Shown here: one piece after another, positions 1 to 9,501 of the stretch
Position numbering within the stretch: the stretch's first letter is position 1
How the letters are laid out: every line of letters begins with the position of its first letter
NCBI GenBank assembly: GCA_965200885.1
Contig: OZ241737.1
Span: forward strand, 1,116,001 to 1,180,000
Direction of reading: 5' to 3'
From: MPNP01 sp026710155
Lineage (GTDB): Bacteria; Pseudomonadota; Alphaproteobacteria; Rhodobacterales; Rhodobacteraceae
DNA length: 64,000 nt
Program-made: the position numbers and the translations under genes
Notes under the pieces: generated by a model
The model's input: only the letters and a program-made list of their open reading frames with translations
Told to the model about the DNA's origin: nothing
Databases searched by the model: none

Positions 1-122
1 AATCATTTGCAGGGGATCAGACCGATTCGGCAGCTGGACTCATCACCCGCGTCCTCAAAACAATGATATCGCGAAAGCCACAAGTCCCCATGTTATTGGC
101 AATAACTGAGATTGACACATAA
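1..122 (+). CDS. C-terminal end of an unidentified protein (cut by window edge)
   Basis: The reading frame that starts at base 3 is open for 39 codons and stops with TAA at 120-122. Its composition looks like coding sequence: it ends in residues MLLAITEIDT. It lies on the same strand as the pilus/secretion genes, about 170 bases before the first of them, so it may belong to the same locus. Too little remains to assign a family. An IncI-type Tra or Pil component is possible by position only. Confidence 0.4.
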   Translation, partial: SFAGDQTDSAAGLITRVLKTMISRKPQVPMLLAITEIDT

Positions 123-289
123 GGGGTAGTTTTTTTGAACCTACCAGAAAGGTCTGGGCAGGTTAATGATGACAATTAACCCTTGAATTGACGGGTTGAA
201 GTTGTCCACAATCAAATTCCTCAATGGCAATTTTTTATAAGCCTGGTTTCACCATACCGACTTATTCATTCCCTAAGGATCAATAATCT

Positions 290-667
290 ATGGGAAGAAA
301 TATGAAAAGTAATTTACTGGTTTTACCAATATGGCTCACAGTCTCGCTTCTGGTCATGGCGGTTCCCGGTACATCCGGCGAAGTGCAAGCCAACACAGTG
401 GCGTCCGATCAATTGGAATGGAATATTCCGGCTGGAGCAAATCTACGGATCGTTCTCAGAAACTGGTCAAAAAGCGCCGGATGGAACCTCATATGGGAAG
501 CACCAAGGGAGTATTACACAAGATTGCCCGTATCACTCTCAGGTTCATTTGAACAGGTCATCCATCAACTGATGGAAAGTGTCAGTCGAACAAATCCTGA
601 AATCGAAGCAGTGCTGTACCGGAGAAACAGGGTTGTGGTGATATTTTCACACAACATGGTGAGTTGA
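290..667 (+). CDS. TcpQ/PilL-like pilus accessory protein
   Basis: This 125-residue exported protein has a hydrophobic signal segment at about residues 8-29, followed by a short domain that resembles the TcpQ / PilL C-terminal fold (WNIPAGANLR...GWNLIWE...LSGSFEQVI). That fold is known from toxin-coregulated and IncI thin pili, where it helps the outer-membrane secretin. The ATG at 290 has AAGGAT about 8 bases upstream. A second ATG at 302 is also possible. The gene is followed 6 bases later by the PilN secretin gene, which fits the role. The family assignment rests on pattern resemblance and context. Confidence 0.7.
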   Translation: MGRNMKSNLLVLPIWLTVSLLVMAVPGTSGEVQANTVASDQLEWNIPAGANLRIVLRNWSKSAGWNLIWEAPREYYTRLPVSLSGSFEQVIHQLMESVSRTNPEIEAVLYRRNRVVVIFSHNMVS

Positions 668-673
668 TCCAAG

Positions 674-2221
674 GTGAGCTCTAACAACACCATGAAGTAT
701 TTTACAAAACCATTGCTGTGCCTATTCGCCTCTTCATTCCTGTCCGGTTGCGACAGCATGAGGCAATTTGATTCACGGGAGATGGAAACAAAATCCCGGA
801 AACAATACCAACAACTAGCAGAATACAGGGAAAAAGTACCAACTATCCCATATGGCTTGCAATATGAGGAAGGTATTCAACTTGGATTGGTACCTGCCTC
901 AATCAATAATTCCAAGGAATTGCCACCAGCATTGCAAGCCGATAATGCCTTTTTTTGGAAGTCCAATGCCAATGCCGATCTTACGACCATTTTGAACAGA
1001 TTAAGTTTTCAGACCGGCATTCAACATTACCTTTTTGTCGGATCAGATCACCAACCCGTATCCCCCAACAGGGGATTTGGTACAAATCTTTCGGTCAATG
1101 ACGGGGAAAAACATTCGACGGTGCAGGCATTGTTGACCGAGCACGGATTGAACAGTTCGATCAAGCCCGAATTCAAGGGATCATTGCCCAAGGTACTTGA
1201 CCGTATCAGTGCTCACTATGATCTTGAATGGGTCTATGAGGACGGAAACATAAACTTGTATCAGTTTGTCCTCAAAAGCTATTCGCTGGAATTATTTCCG
1301 ACTACAACCTCTTCCCAATCGACCATTGGTGCCACAACGACTAATTTGAATCTGGATTTGCTCACCGAAATCCAGTCCTCACTCAAGAATTTAATTCATG
1401 ACGATGAGGAATTGGTGGTCGAAGCCGGTACAGGCACTCTCTTGCTCAATGCCCGTCCCGGAACACATGGTCGAGTAGGCAAATACATAAAGCAAATCAA
1501 TTCCGAACTTGGACAGCAAATTGCCATAGATGTCAGTGTTCTGACACTTAGCCAAGAGGAAGCCGAAGGCTTTGGAATTGCCTTTACCATAGCTGGTGAC
1601 GCGTCTTCCGGAAATGGTTTCAAATTGGTGGAAACCGGTTCCATGACGGGAGCCACAACCTTGGCTAATGTCGGCCTCCTGAGCGGTGATTTCAGTATTG
1701 ATTCCTTCCTTTCCCTTCTAAACAAGCGGGGCAAGGTCATTGTGGAAACCCGGACAGGGGCAACAACCTCCAATAATCGTATGGTTCCAATTCAGGTAAT
1801 ACGGGAGATTGCCTTTGCCGAAACCGTGGAATCGGTGGCTGATGAAAATGGGATCAATCTAACAAGGATTACGCCCGGCAAACTTGCCACCGGTTTTGAA
1901 ATGACCCTCTTGCCCCGTGTCCTGAACAACCTGGAAATACTGCTTCATTACAACATAAGGATTTCCGACTTGAATGACCTCAAGGAGTTTACGTCCAACG
2001 ATCAAACCATCCAGTTGCCAAATGTTGCCACCACGGAATTCGAACAGCAAGCCATCCTTGGCAATGGGGAAACCCTTGTTCTGGCTGGATTTGAAAGGGA
2101 AAGCCTGACCTCCAACCACAAGAAAGGAAGCTTTTTCAGCAATCAGGCCAGGACTGAATCCCAGAAAATAGCAACGGTCATTCTCATACGCCCCAGATTG
2201 CTTAAAAGAAAGACCGGATGA
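674..2221 (+). CDS. pilN: PilN-type secretin lipoprotein of type IVB thin pilus
   Basis: This is a 515-residue outer-membrane secretin. A hydrophobic leader ends in the lipobox LSGC (Cys26 counted from the GTG at 674), so it is probably a lipoprotein. The C-terminal half has the secretin-type pattern: a region rich in G/T/N with VETRTGATTSNN and a VLAGFERES segment near the end. PilN forms the pore through which the thin pilus crosses the outer membrane. The start GTG at 674 has AAGG directly before it; an ATG at 692 lacks a ribosome site. The stop overlaps the start of the pilO-like gene (ATGA). Confidence 0.85.
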   Translation: MSSNNTMKYFTKPLLCLFASSFLSGCDSMRQFDSREMETKSRKQYQQLAEYREKVPTIPYGLQYEEGIQLGLVPASINNSKELPPALQADNAFFWKSNANADLTTILNRLSFQTGIQHYLFVGSDHQPVSPNRGFGTNLSVNDGEKHSTVQALLTEHGLNSSIKPEFKGSLPKVLDRISAHYDLEWVYEDGNINLYQFVLKSYSLELFPTTTSSQSTIGATTTNLNLDLLTEIQSSLKNLIHDDEELVVEAGTGTLLLNARPGTHGRVGKYIKQINSELGQQIAIDVSVLTLSQEEAEGFGIAFTIAGDASSGNGFKLVETGSMTGATTLANVGLLSGDFSIDSFLSLLNKRGKVIVETRTGATTSNNRMVPIQVIREIAFAETVESVADENGINLTRITPGKLATGFEMTLLPRVLNNLEILLHYNIRISDLNDLKEFTSNDQTIQLPNVATTEFEQQAILGNGETLVLAGFERESLTSNHKKGSFFSNQARTESQKIATVILIRPRLLKRKTG

Positions 2222-3531
2222 ACACCATTACATTCATCGACAAAAACCATGTTGGAAACCACCCTGCAGTAATTTTCCAGCCACCTGCCGTGCTTCATAT
2301 CAACAAGTTTGCAGTGGCGGTCGGTTTGCTGTGGCAACCACTTCGGAATGATCTTTCCTTGAAGCAGCAGGCCAAACTTGCCAGTGGCAATCGTCATAAT
2401 CTTGATCTCTTCCGGATGGCAGCCAACAGCAAGCAGGTTGGGTTTGCCAGTTCCAGGGAAGGTTACTCATCCAACATGCTCGCTGGGGCTAATCTTTTTG
2501 ATCAGAACATATCGGAAGACAGTTGGCTCGCTGCGTTCAAACTGACTGAAGAATCCGATCATTGGTGGATCGTGGCCAAAAGGTATGGAGCCATTTACCA
2601 GGACAAGGTGTTCGATTCCTCAAAAGCGGCCCAGGATGAATATGCGACACTTATCAATGCACCTGATTGGGAAAGAAAATTTGCACCTGCTGATTGGAAC
2701 ATCAAAGAGACCGAGGATTTTCGATTGGTGGATGCCCTGACCTTAAACCAGCATTTGGGCTTGAAACCAATAAATCAAACCAAGGGGTGGCTGGTTGCCA
2801 TTCCCCTTGTGCTTGCACTCATTGCGTTGGTCATTCTTGCAGGAAGCCACTTGCTTGAAACAATTGAAAGCAGGAATGTTCAACGGCCTGATTCAGAAGA
2901 CCCCCATTACCGGCCACAGGTTGAAAAACCCTGGGTAGGCAAAAGCAGAATAGGTGAATTCACCCATATCTGCCTGGAAATGATGGAGGAGCTTTTCTTT
3001 CTGTCCCCGGGGTGGAAAATCGATACCTTGACCTGCTCACAAAATTCATCCAGATATTTGGTTTCAGCCTCCATGAAGAGGAACCCTGCGGGTTCAACAG
3101 GCTTTTTGCGACAATTCGCCTTCCATTATACAGGTAATGATATTGCCATTGGTTGTAATGGAGAATGTGCCAACATCCAAAAGGAAAGATCCATTCCGGA
3201 TTCCCCATCAAGAGAGGATGAACAGCTCTGGCAAGCCGGGAAGGTGGATAGAATTTTAAGGGAAAGGTTTCAGACCCTTCATGCAGATATCCACTTGAAC
3301 CACCGCGGTCCCAGGGCTTCGGTCCAGAATACTGCCCCACCCACGACCATCAGCAGCAGACATGATTTCAGCATCAAAACCAGATATGCCATAAGGGAAT
3401 ATGCTGATTTGCTTGGTGATGTACCAGGTATTGTGCCGGAGACGCTTGTCTACAAACCTTCAAACAACCTTTGGTTGCTTACGGCAAGGATTTTTCATCA
3501 TATCGAGATGCCGCGGACATCAGAAACATAA
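2218..3531 (+). CDS. pilO: PilO-type pilin accessory protein
   Basis: This 437-residue protein has one membrane span at about residues 190-213 (GWLVAIPLVLALIALVILAG). An N-terminal cytoplasmic domain of about 185 residues precedes it and a periplasmic domain follows, which is the layout of the IncI PilO2 family rather than the short PilO of type IVa pili. It is presumed to be part of the inner-membrane assembly platform of the pilus. Its start overlaps the pilN stop by four bases, and pilP follows after 16 bases, so the genes are probably translated from one message. Sequence similarity to known PilO is weak to the eye; order and topology carry the call. Confidence 0.7.
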   Translation: MNTITFIDKNHVGNHPAVIFQPPAVLHINKFAVAVGLLWQPLRNDLSLKQQAKLASGNRHNLDLFRMAANSKQVGFASSREGYSSNMLAGANLFDQNISEDSWLAAFKLTEESDHWWIVAKRYGAIYQDKVFDSSKAAQDEYATLINAPDWERKFAPADWNIKETEDFRLVDALTLNQHLGLKPINQTKGWLVAIPLVLALIALVILAGSHLLETIESRNVQRPDSEDPHYRPQVEKPWVGKSRIGEFTHICLEMMEELFFLSPGWKIDTLTCSQNSSRYLVSASMKRNPAGSTGFLRQFAFHYTGNDIAIGCNGECANIQKERSIPDSPSREDEQLWQAGKVDRILRERFQTLHADIHLNHRGPRASVQNTAPPTTISSRHDFSIKTRYAIREYADLLGDVPGIVPETLVYKPSNNLWLLTARIFHHIEMPRTSET

Positions 3532-3547
3532 GGACTGAAGCAGAAAC

Positions 3548-4555
3548 ATGAAGCAAAAGGCAAACCACTATTCTCCCTTGACCTCCAAAATATTGATCGC
3601 CCTGTTTTTGAGTGTGAGCCTGATATCCTTGGTTGGATATATTTCGGCCATGGAAGTACCCGAAATGCCAAAATGGCCAGACTATTTCCAGGGTAATTTA
3701 CGGAATGGCGAGGATCGGGAAGACAAAGGCCGGATCAAGGAACAAATAGAGCAGTGGCCGGCCAACGAAAACAGCAAGTCAGCCAGTGGCTGTCCCGAAG
3801 GTGATTGTGATGGCAAAGAAATATCATCATCAATTGAAGAGGAAAGAGTCCCGGGTTCTGAGGAAGATGTATTGAAGGCTGATGCCCCAACCCATATTGC
3901 AACCCCAATTCTTAATGTGAAAGCCAAGGGTTCGGGCATTTTGGGTAAAACTGATAAAGCAGAAGTTGATCATTTCAGTGAAGATCCAATAACCAGGGAA
4001 CAGGAAAAGGCAATCATTGCAACGGGATTGTTGACGAGACATGCCGAAATTTCCGAAAGCATATATCTCATGGAGCAACAACTCAAACAGGCTCAACTCA
4101 TTATCGAGTTGATGGAGATACTTGGTCCGGACATACCTATCGAAATTTCCCCCGGCAAATTCAAGAACTTTGGTGACACACCCGCCGGTAAAAGAATCAC
4201 CTCGGAAATGGCAATTGCCGACCTCCGTGACCGGGCAGATTTATTCGACCTCGAAATGAAGGTCATTGCAGCCGGACAGAAAATCGACAATGCCCTGAAT
4301 CCACAAACTGAAATTGTGGAGTTCGAAGATGACCAACAAACCATGGCAAGTGAAACGAAACCGGTAGCCGAGTACCAATTGAGGGAAATCATGGGAGGCG
4401 AAGGAAACCTACAGGCCATTTTCTCCTCGGATGATGGCATAGTCAGTCTGAAAGAGGGGGAAAAACTTCCCTCAGGCGGGGAGATAATCCAAATCACCCA
4501 GGAGTTCGTGGAATTGAACAAGTTCGGCCAAACAGTGATTTTAAGAATCAAGTAA
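3548..4555 (+). CDS. pilP: PilP-type pilus biogenesis protein
   Basis: This 335-residue protein has an N-terminal membrane anchor (residues about 13-33), a long low-complexity acidic linker (residues about 45-150), an alpha-helical segment, and a C-terminal PulC/PilP-like beta domain. The C-terminal domain contains SLKEGEKLPSGGEI and ends VILRIK. PilP proteins of IncI thin pili couple the inner-membrane platform to the PilN secretin. It lies in pil order between the PilO-like and PilQ genes; only four bases separate its stop from the next start. It is longer than plasmid PilP (about 150 residues) because of the linker. Confidence 0.75.
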   Translation: MKQKANHYSPLTSKILIALFLSVSLISLVGYISAMEVPEMPKWPDYFQGNLRNGEDREDKGRIKEQIEQWPANENSKSASGCPEGDCDGKEISSSIEEERVPGSEEDVLKADAPTHIATPILNVKAKGSGILGKTDKAEVDHFSEDPITREQEKAIIATGLLTRHAEISESIYLMEQQLKQAQLIIELMEILGPDIPIEISPGKFKNFGDTPAGKRITSEMAIADLRDRADLFDLEMKVIAAGQKIDNALNPQTEIVEFEDDQQTMASETKPVAEYQLREIMGGEGNLQAIFSSDDGIVSLKEGEKLPSGGEIIQITQEFVELNKFGQTVILRIK

Positions 4556-4559
4556 ACAA

Positions 4560-6209
4560 TTGACAGACGATTTTTCCAACAAGACCAAGACAGGTTCCAA
4601 GCAATCATTCCTTTCTTCGGAGGGATTGCCAAGTGAAATAGCAAGTGGAATATTGATCTCTGGCGATGGAGGCAGATTGGAGGTTTCCAAAAGCGAAAGA
4701 TCGAGGATTGCCGTTTTCCAGAATGGCTATGTTGTGGTGACGCCGGAAAGCAGATGGTCTTCAGAGGTAAAGGCAATACTTGATAGGGCCGGAAGAGCTG
4801 AAATTGCAATTCATGAAATCATGGAGGCGGACAGCAAATCAATCCTTGCAATCTATGAAAGGAATTCCCGGAACAACAACGAAACCGCCAGCAAACTCAG
4901 CGGCATTGAAAGGCAAAGGGAATTGCGACGGATCATTGCCGATGCAGCACGAATGAATGCCTCTGACATTCATTTCTACGTGTTTCCATCCTTCAGTGAA
5001 ATCAAGGTCAGAATTCATGGTCGATTGCAACGTCTCAGCATTCATTCGACCGAGGAAGGCAAGGCCATCATCAATGCAGCCTTTGCCGTAGCTACGGATC
5101 AGGGTTCTGAAACAGGCCCAACCAGCTTTCTCAAGGGTGCCCTGACCAGGGCTTCGGGATTGCTGTCCCCTGGAGTGGATCTGGTAAGATTGCAGTATTC
5201 ACCCACCACCGGTCATTGTGCATGCCTGGTCATGCGCATAAAATACTCCAATGCAAGGGGAGATCATGATCTTAATGAATTGGGATTCCTGGCCAGACAA
5301 GTATCCGAAATTGCATTGATGAGGAAACGCACAAGTGGACTTTATCTATTGGCTGGCAAGGTATCTTCCGGCAAAACGACAACCCTGCAGCGAATACTCA
5401 ATACCATGGTTGGGGAAAAGAACCATGAGATATCAATCTACTCCATTGAGGAACCTGTTGAGTTGGATATCAACGGTGCAATCCATGTAGGTGTTTACCC
5501 CAAGCCACATCAAACACGCAGTGAAGCATTCATTGAAGCCATAAAGGCAACCTTGCGATCTGATCCCAATGTTGTGGTCCTTGGCGAATTGAGGGATCGG
5601 GAATTGGCAGGATATGCCATCGAACTGGCATTGACAGGGCATGCCCTGTGGACAACTGTCCATGCCGGTTCAGCATTGGGGATTTTGGATCGCTTGAGTG
5701 ACTTGGGCATTGAGCACTGGAAACTGACGGAACCTTCCGTAGTCAGGGGGCTGATTTTTCAAAGGTTGCTTGGTGTATTGTGTCCCAATTGCAAAATAGG
5801 GCTTTCACAGGCTCGTGACGAGGGCCGGATTACGGATTTCCTGCTGAAGGAAATAACCGATCTCCTTGACAGCCATCCCAGTAAAATATTTATCCGGGGT
5901 TCTGGTTGCGGTTCATGTCTTCATGGATTGATTGGGCGAACCGTGGTTGCAGAAACGATCCTGCCGGATTTGAACCTACTTCAACATTATGCCAATAACA
6001 ACCGTGTCCGAATGAGAGAATATTGGCTAACACCTGTGGAAAAGGGTGGATGTGGTGGTCAACCCATATTGCACAATGCCCTGATTAAGGTTGGTAAGGG
6101 AATTTGTGACATAAACGAGGTAGAGGAGGAAATTGATCTATTGCAATCCTACAAGTTGGAATATCCCTGCCATGCATCCATTTTGGCCAGAGAGTGGAGA
6201 AAATACTGA
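4560..6209 (+). CDS. pilQ: PilQ-type pilus assembly ATPase (GspE/VirB11 superfamily)
   Basis: This is a 549-residue cytoplasmic secretion ATPase that powers thin-pilus assembly. A Walker A motif GKVSSGKTT is at about residues 265-273, an Asp box with EEPVEL follows, then a Walker B-like VVVLGELRD and a His box (GHALWTTVHAG). Two Cys pairs, CPNC and CGSC, near residues 415 and 455 suggest a small metal-binding element as in many GspE/PilQ proteins. It begins at TTG 4560, four bases after pilP ends. PilR follows directly at 6210. It is not the transfer ATPase DotB, which would lack the N-terminal domain seen here. Confidence 0.85.
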   Translation: MTDDFSNKTKTGSKQSFLSSEGLPSEIASGILISGDGGRLEVSKSERSRIAVFQNGYVVVTPESRWSSEVKAILDRAGRAEIAIHEIMEADSKSILAIYERNSRNNNETASKLSGIERQRELRRIIADAARMNASDIHFYVFPSFSEIKVRIHGRLQRLSIHSTEEGKAIINAAFAVATDQGSETGPTSFLKGALTRASGLLSPGVDLVRLQYSPTTGHCACLVMRIKYSNARGDHDLNELGFLARQVSEIALMRKRTSGLYLLAGKVSSGKTTTLQRILNTMVGEKNHEISIYSIEEPVELDINGAIHVGVYPKPHQTRSEAFIEAIKATLRSDPNVVVLGELRDRELAGYAIELALTGHALWTTVHAGSALGILDRLSDLGIEHWKLTEPSVVRGLIFQRLLGVLCPNCKIGLSQARDEGRITDFLLKEITDLLDSHPSKIFIRGSGCGSCLHGLIGRTVVAETILPDLNLLQHYANNNRVRMREYWLTPVEKGGCGGQPILHNALIKVGKGICDINEVEEEIDLLQSYKLEYPCHASILAREWRKY

Positions 6210-7298
6210 ATGATCGAAATACCCTTTGCATCTTTGTTTCAAACCCTGGAATTGAGATTCCTCAGGATGCAATTCAGTTTCAAGCTGAGGATGAAATTCT
6301 ACCATGAGTTGATAGCCCTTCTGAATGCAGGTTATTCCCGTGGTGAAGCACTTGAGGTTATATGGCGCCTGAGAACCAACGATGGCAAGGATACGAAATC
6401 CACCCTGGCGAGGATCTATACTGACATACGGTTAAAATTAAAGAATGGCCTCAGTTTTGGTGAGGCCGCCAGGCAATGGGTATCACATGACGACTACATG
6501 ATTCTGGACACCATTGAGGACAGTGATGAGTTTGCCACATATCTTGCCAGATTTTGCAAGACACTTGAGACCAACAGGAAGCAAAACAATTCCCTGGCAG
6601 GATTGTTGGGTTATCCAGTTTTACTTGTCACGATGGCCTATGGAGTCTTGGTGTATTTCAGCAGTGGCATTGCACCCGAATTGAGCCGATTGTTTCCCAT
6701 GGACAATTGGCAGGGCCTGGCCTATTGGGTTTTTTCAACAGGAAGTTTTCTTGCCTTGATTTTGCCTGTGACGATTTGTCTGGCAATGATCGTTCCCCTG
6801 ATCACCATTATTTCCTTTCCCCGTTGGTCCTCTGGTTTGAGATATCATGCTGACCAACTTCCCATCTATTCGACTTACAGAAGTTGGACCGGGGCAATTT
6901 TTCTGCAATCAATGGGATGTTTAATGTCCAGTGGGCTTTCAGCCATGGAGGCAATCGGTAAAATCATTCCAAACGCCAATCCCTATTTGAGGGATCGTCT
7001 GGAAATGGTAAGGTACAATATGATGGATGGTGACAATTTGGGTGAGGCCCTGTCAAAAACCGGTGGTTCATGGCCTGATGAAACAGTCAATTTGTCATTG
7101 AGGATATTTTGTCAGGCTCCGGATTTCCCAAAACAACTATTGGTGATTTCTGAAAACATGCTGGAAGAGAGAAGGGAAATTCTTAACCGTAATATCATTG
7201 TGATCAGGAGTGTTTCATTTATAACCGTTTTCAGTACCATGCTTGCTGTTGTTGGCGCAATGTATGATATACAGTCCCAGATCACTTCATCTTATTGA
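6210..7298 (+). CDS. pilR: PilR-type inner-membrane platform protein (GspF superfamily)
   Basis: This 362-residue integral membrane protein has the GspF-type layout: a helical cytoplasmic N-domain with a GYSRGEALEV repeat signature, two spans near residues 130-150 and 175-205, a second helical domain (LSAMEAIGKI), and a last span near residues 325-350. It anchors the PilQ ATPase at the membrane. Its ATG follows the pilQ TGA with no gap. The pil series then stops and resumes with the pilin gene 3.6 kb downstream. Confidence 0.85.
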   Translation: MIEIPFASLFQTLELRFLRMQFSFKLRMKFYHELIALLNAGYSRGEALEVIWRLRTNDGKDTKSTLARIYTDIRLKLKNGLSFGEAARQWVSHDDYMILDTIEDSDEFATYLARFCKTLETNRKQNNSLAGLLGYPVLLVTMAYGVLVYFSSGIAPELSRLFPMDNWQGLAYWVFSTGSFLALILPVTICLAMIVPLITIISFPRWSSGLRYHADQLPIYSTYRSWTGAIFLQSMGCLMSSGLSAMEAIGKIIPNANPYLRDRLEMVRYNMMDGDNLGEALSKTGGSWPDETVNLSLRIFCQAPDFPKQLLVISENMLEERREILNRNIIVIRSVSFITVFSTMLAVVGAMYDIQSQITSSY

Positions 7299-7335
7299 AC
7301 GGTTTGCTGATAATTGTCCTAATGAATTATAAATC

Positions 7336-8091
7336 ATGAGCATTTTTGAGGCCAGTTTTCCCATGTATGAATATCCTGAGACCAAGGATGCAAATGATAA
7401 ATTCTGGGAGGTCCTCGGCGACAAGCTCAATAGGTTGGGGATAAATTCCCCCAAGGGACTTACCCGTTCCAAAGACATCATGGAAATCTGGACCAACAGG
7501 AATTTGTTGATTTCCCAAACCTGCGGTTATCCATACCGATTGTTTTTAAGCGATAAGGTACATCTGGTTGGGACTCCCGATATTAAAATCGATACAATCC
7601 AACCAGGATACTACTGTAGCTTCATGGTGGTAGGGAAAGATAAGGAATCACTTGCCAGGAATGGAGAGGTATTGGCCTTTAATGACAAATATTCCCAATC
7701 GGGATGGGTAGCACCGAATTTGTATGCCAAAGCCAGGGATATTGAGTTTACGGGGTATTTTGAAACTGGTGGCCATTGGCATTCAGCTCAAGCGGTTGCA
7801 GATGAAAAGGCTACACTAACCGCCATAGATGTATTTACCTGGAAACTGATCGAAAGATTTGCCTCATTCAGCAAGAAATTAAGAATAATTGATACAACTG
7901 TGCCTACTCTAGGACTTCCTATTATTACAGCCCAGAAGCATTTGGTTAATGAATTATATGATGCCATGGTCGCAACCATCAACGAGATTGATAACGAGGT
8001 ACTGGATGTACTTCCCTTCAAGGGTTTGGTTCAGCTAACCAAAAAGGACTATCTTGAGGTTGAAGGTCTGGACGAAAACCTTACAGATTGA
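7336..8091 (+). CDS. PhnD-like phosphonate/phosphate-binding fold protein lacking a signal peptide
   Basis: This 251-residue protein resembles periplasmic binding proteins of the PhnD / phosphate-phosphonate type: a GYYCSFMVVGKD strand, a GGHWHSAQAV segment after an FTGYFETGGH turn, and a SerThr-rich DTTVPTLGLP hinge region. The two-lobed fold would normally bind an oxyanion or phosphonate in the periplasm for an ABC transporter. No signal peptide or lipobox is seen and no transporter genes are near, so it may act as a cytoplasmic ligand sensor. It lies 37 bases after pilR on the same strand. The family call is moderate; the function here is unknown. Confidence 0.55.
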   Translation: MSIFEASFPMYEYPETKDANDKFWEVLGDKLNRLGINSPKGLTRSKDIMEIWTNRNLLISQTCGYPYRLFLSDKVHLVGTPDIKIDTIQPGYYCSFMVVGKDKESLARNGEVLAFNDKYSQSGWVAPNLYAKARDIEFTGYFETGGHWHSAQAVADEKATLTAIDVFTWKLIERFASFSKKLRIIDTTVPTLGLPIITAQKHLVNELYDAMVATINEIDNEVLDVLPFKGLVQLTKKDYLEVEGLDENLTD

Positions 8092-8125
8092 TTTTTACAA
8101 ATTTGTTAACCGGGAAAGAATATTA

Positions 8126-8554
8126 ATGTCTGAAGAAAAAATCGAATTAACCCATCTTACCGCCCAGGATTCACTTGTTGGAATTATGCTTGGAGCCATG
8201 CTATCCGACAGTTCGGAAGCCCGGAGGGAATCTGACTACATTTACTTTTTTGTGAGACATCTACCGGTCTTTTCTGGATATGATGAAAAGAGAATTCCTG
8301 CCCTGAAGGAGTTGATTACCGGTACAATCAAGGTTGAAAATGGATATAGCGTTTATTTTCGACTAGTATTGAAAGCACTCGTTCCGGAACTCCATAAACT
8401 CGCATATCTATTGGCGTCTGTGGTTACATTCTCTGATCAGCAATTCAAATTTGACGAGTTTGGGTTTCTGAATCTCTTGAAAGAAGAACTTGGTATTGAT
8501 ACAGAGATAGCCAATAAAATCAAACTTGTAACACAGATTTATAACGATTTATAG
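8126..8554 (+). CDS. TerB-like helical protein
   Basis: This all-helical protein of 142 residues starts at ATG 8126 with a GGGAAAG stretch upstream; a longer frame overlapping the preceding gene is less likely. The pattern of acidic SDSSEARRESDYIYFFV, then a second helical half ending LKEELGI, recalls TerB / DUF533-type domains, which are linked to tellurite and stress responses and to membrane-associated metal sensing. The preceding gene ends at 8091, so the two are probably cotranscribed. The assignment is tentative, and its link to the pilus locus is by position only. Confidence 0.45.
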   Translation: MSEEKIELTHLTAQDSLVGIMLGAMLSDSSEARRESDYIYFFVRHLPVFSGYDEKRIPALKELITGTIKVENGYSVYFRLVLKALVPELHKLAYLLASVVTFSDQQFKFDEFGFLNLLKEELGIDTEIANKIKLVTQIYNDL

Positions 8555-8816
8555 TGTTTCTAATGGATTGAGACTGCATTAGATTAAATTTAATCAGCAA
8601 AAAAACAAAAGGTAAGAAATCAATGGGGTTCCCTCCATACCAAACCCAAGTGGTAGGATTTTTCTTGCCAATCCGGTTGGCAGGGTTTATATTCTGAGGT
8701 TGCAATTAAAAATGACTTCATGGAGAAGCCTGAAAGATAGCCACTACGGTTGACGAATACCATGTGACCGGGCCGGAGAAGGGATGTGTGGACACCGCAA
8801 TCAGCCGGCCGGTCCG

Positions 8817-9501
8817 TCAGTTGGCGTTGGCGCAGCCCAAGGTCCTCCGTTGGGCGGTGTTTTGCGCATCGTCGTTCCAGATGCGCGACCGTCCGCACAG
8901 GCAGTTGCGAATGTCCTGGAAGGTTCGGGGGCTGATCGAGAAGCAGCCGCTTGTGGTGTTGGCCACGTAGCCGGGCTGGCCGCTCTCGTTCGACGGCGTG
9001 TAGGTGCCACCCGTCATGAAGCAGCGCCTCAGAAAGGGCCTCGACTCGCCAAAGCCGGATGCCGTCGTGTAGACCACAACAGAATGAGGCGTATTTCTAG
9101 CTAAACCATTAGCGAGCTGGTTAGATCCACTTACTAAAGCCGAAAAGCCTGAATTTACGGCGGCCAAAGTCACGGTACTGCCCACCTGTGAATCTGTCCG
9201 AGTATTGTAGACCTTAGCAACAATTGGAAATGAGTTCGGACCACCATCCCCAGACCGGGAACGCAGCTGGCTGTATAGGTTTATGATCTCGACTCTGTCA
9301 AAAGACACACTCATGGTGTTGGTTGGAACCGATATATCTCCCAAATTGATATCGGTAACCTCTCCCGGTCCATTACAAGCGGGCTGGCCGACCAGCCCCG
9401 GGGCGGTGATGGTCTGAGCTTCTGCTGGACCGGCGAACGCCATTACCAGCAGGGCGGCGATCAGATTAAAAGTGGGGGGGGGTATTCAACAATCGTTTCA
9501 T
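8817..9501 (-). pseudogene. Secreted Cys-containing protein with out-of-frame signal peptide at a G9 tract (broken or phase-variable)
   Basis: On the minus strand an AAGGAGGAG site lies 9 bases before an ATG at 9501. Reading starts MKRLLN and then meets nine C (plus-strand G at 9474-9482), after which the frame runs into a stop. With eight C the reading gives a normal signal peptide (MKRLLNTPP, then a hydrophobic core ending AGPAEA) joined to a 200-residue secreted domain with several Cys and an Ala-Asn C-terminus. This is what a phase-variable exported protein looks like, but a sequencing error at the run would look the same. The function is unknown. The 3' third is much richer in G+C than the rest. 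Confidence 0.6.

Noticed and set aside
8764..9104. Plus-strand open frames opposite the secreted-protein gene
   Set aside because: They are antisense to a gene that has a strong ribosome site and signal peptide, and exist only because the region is GC-rich.
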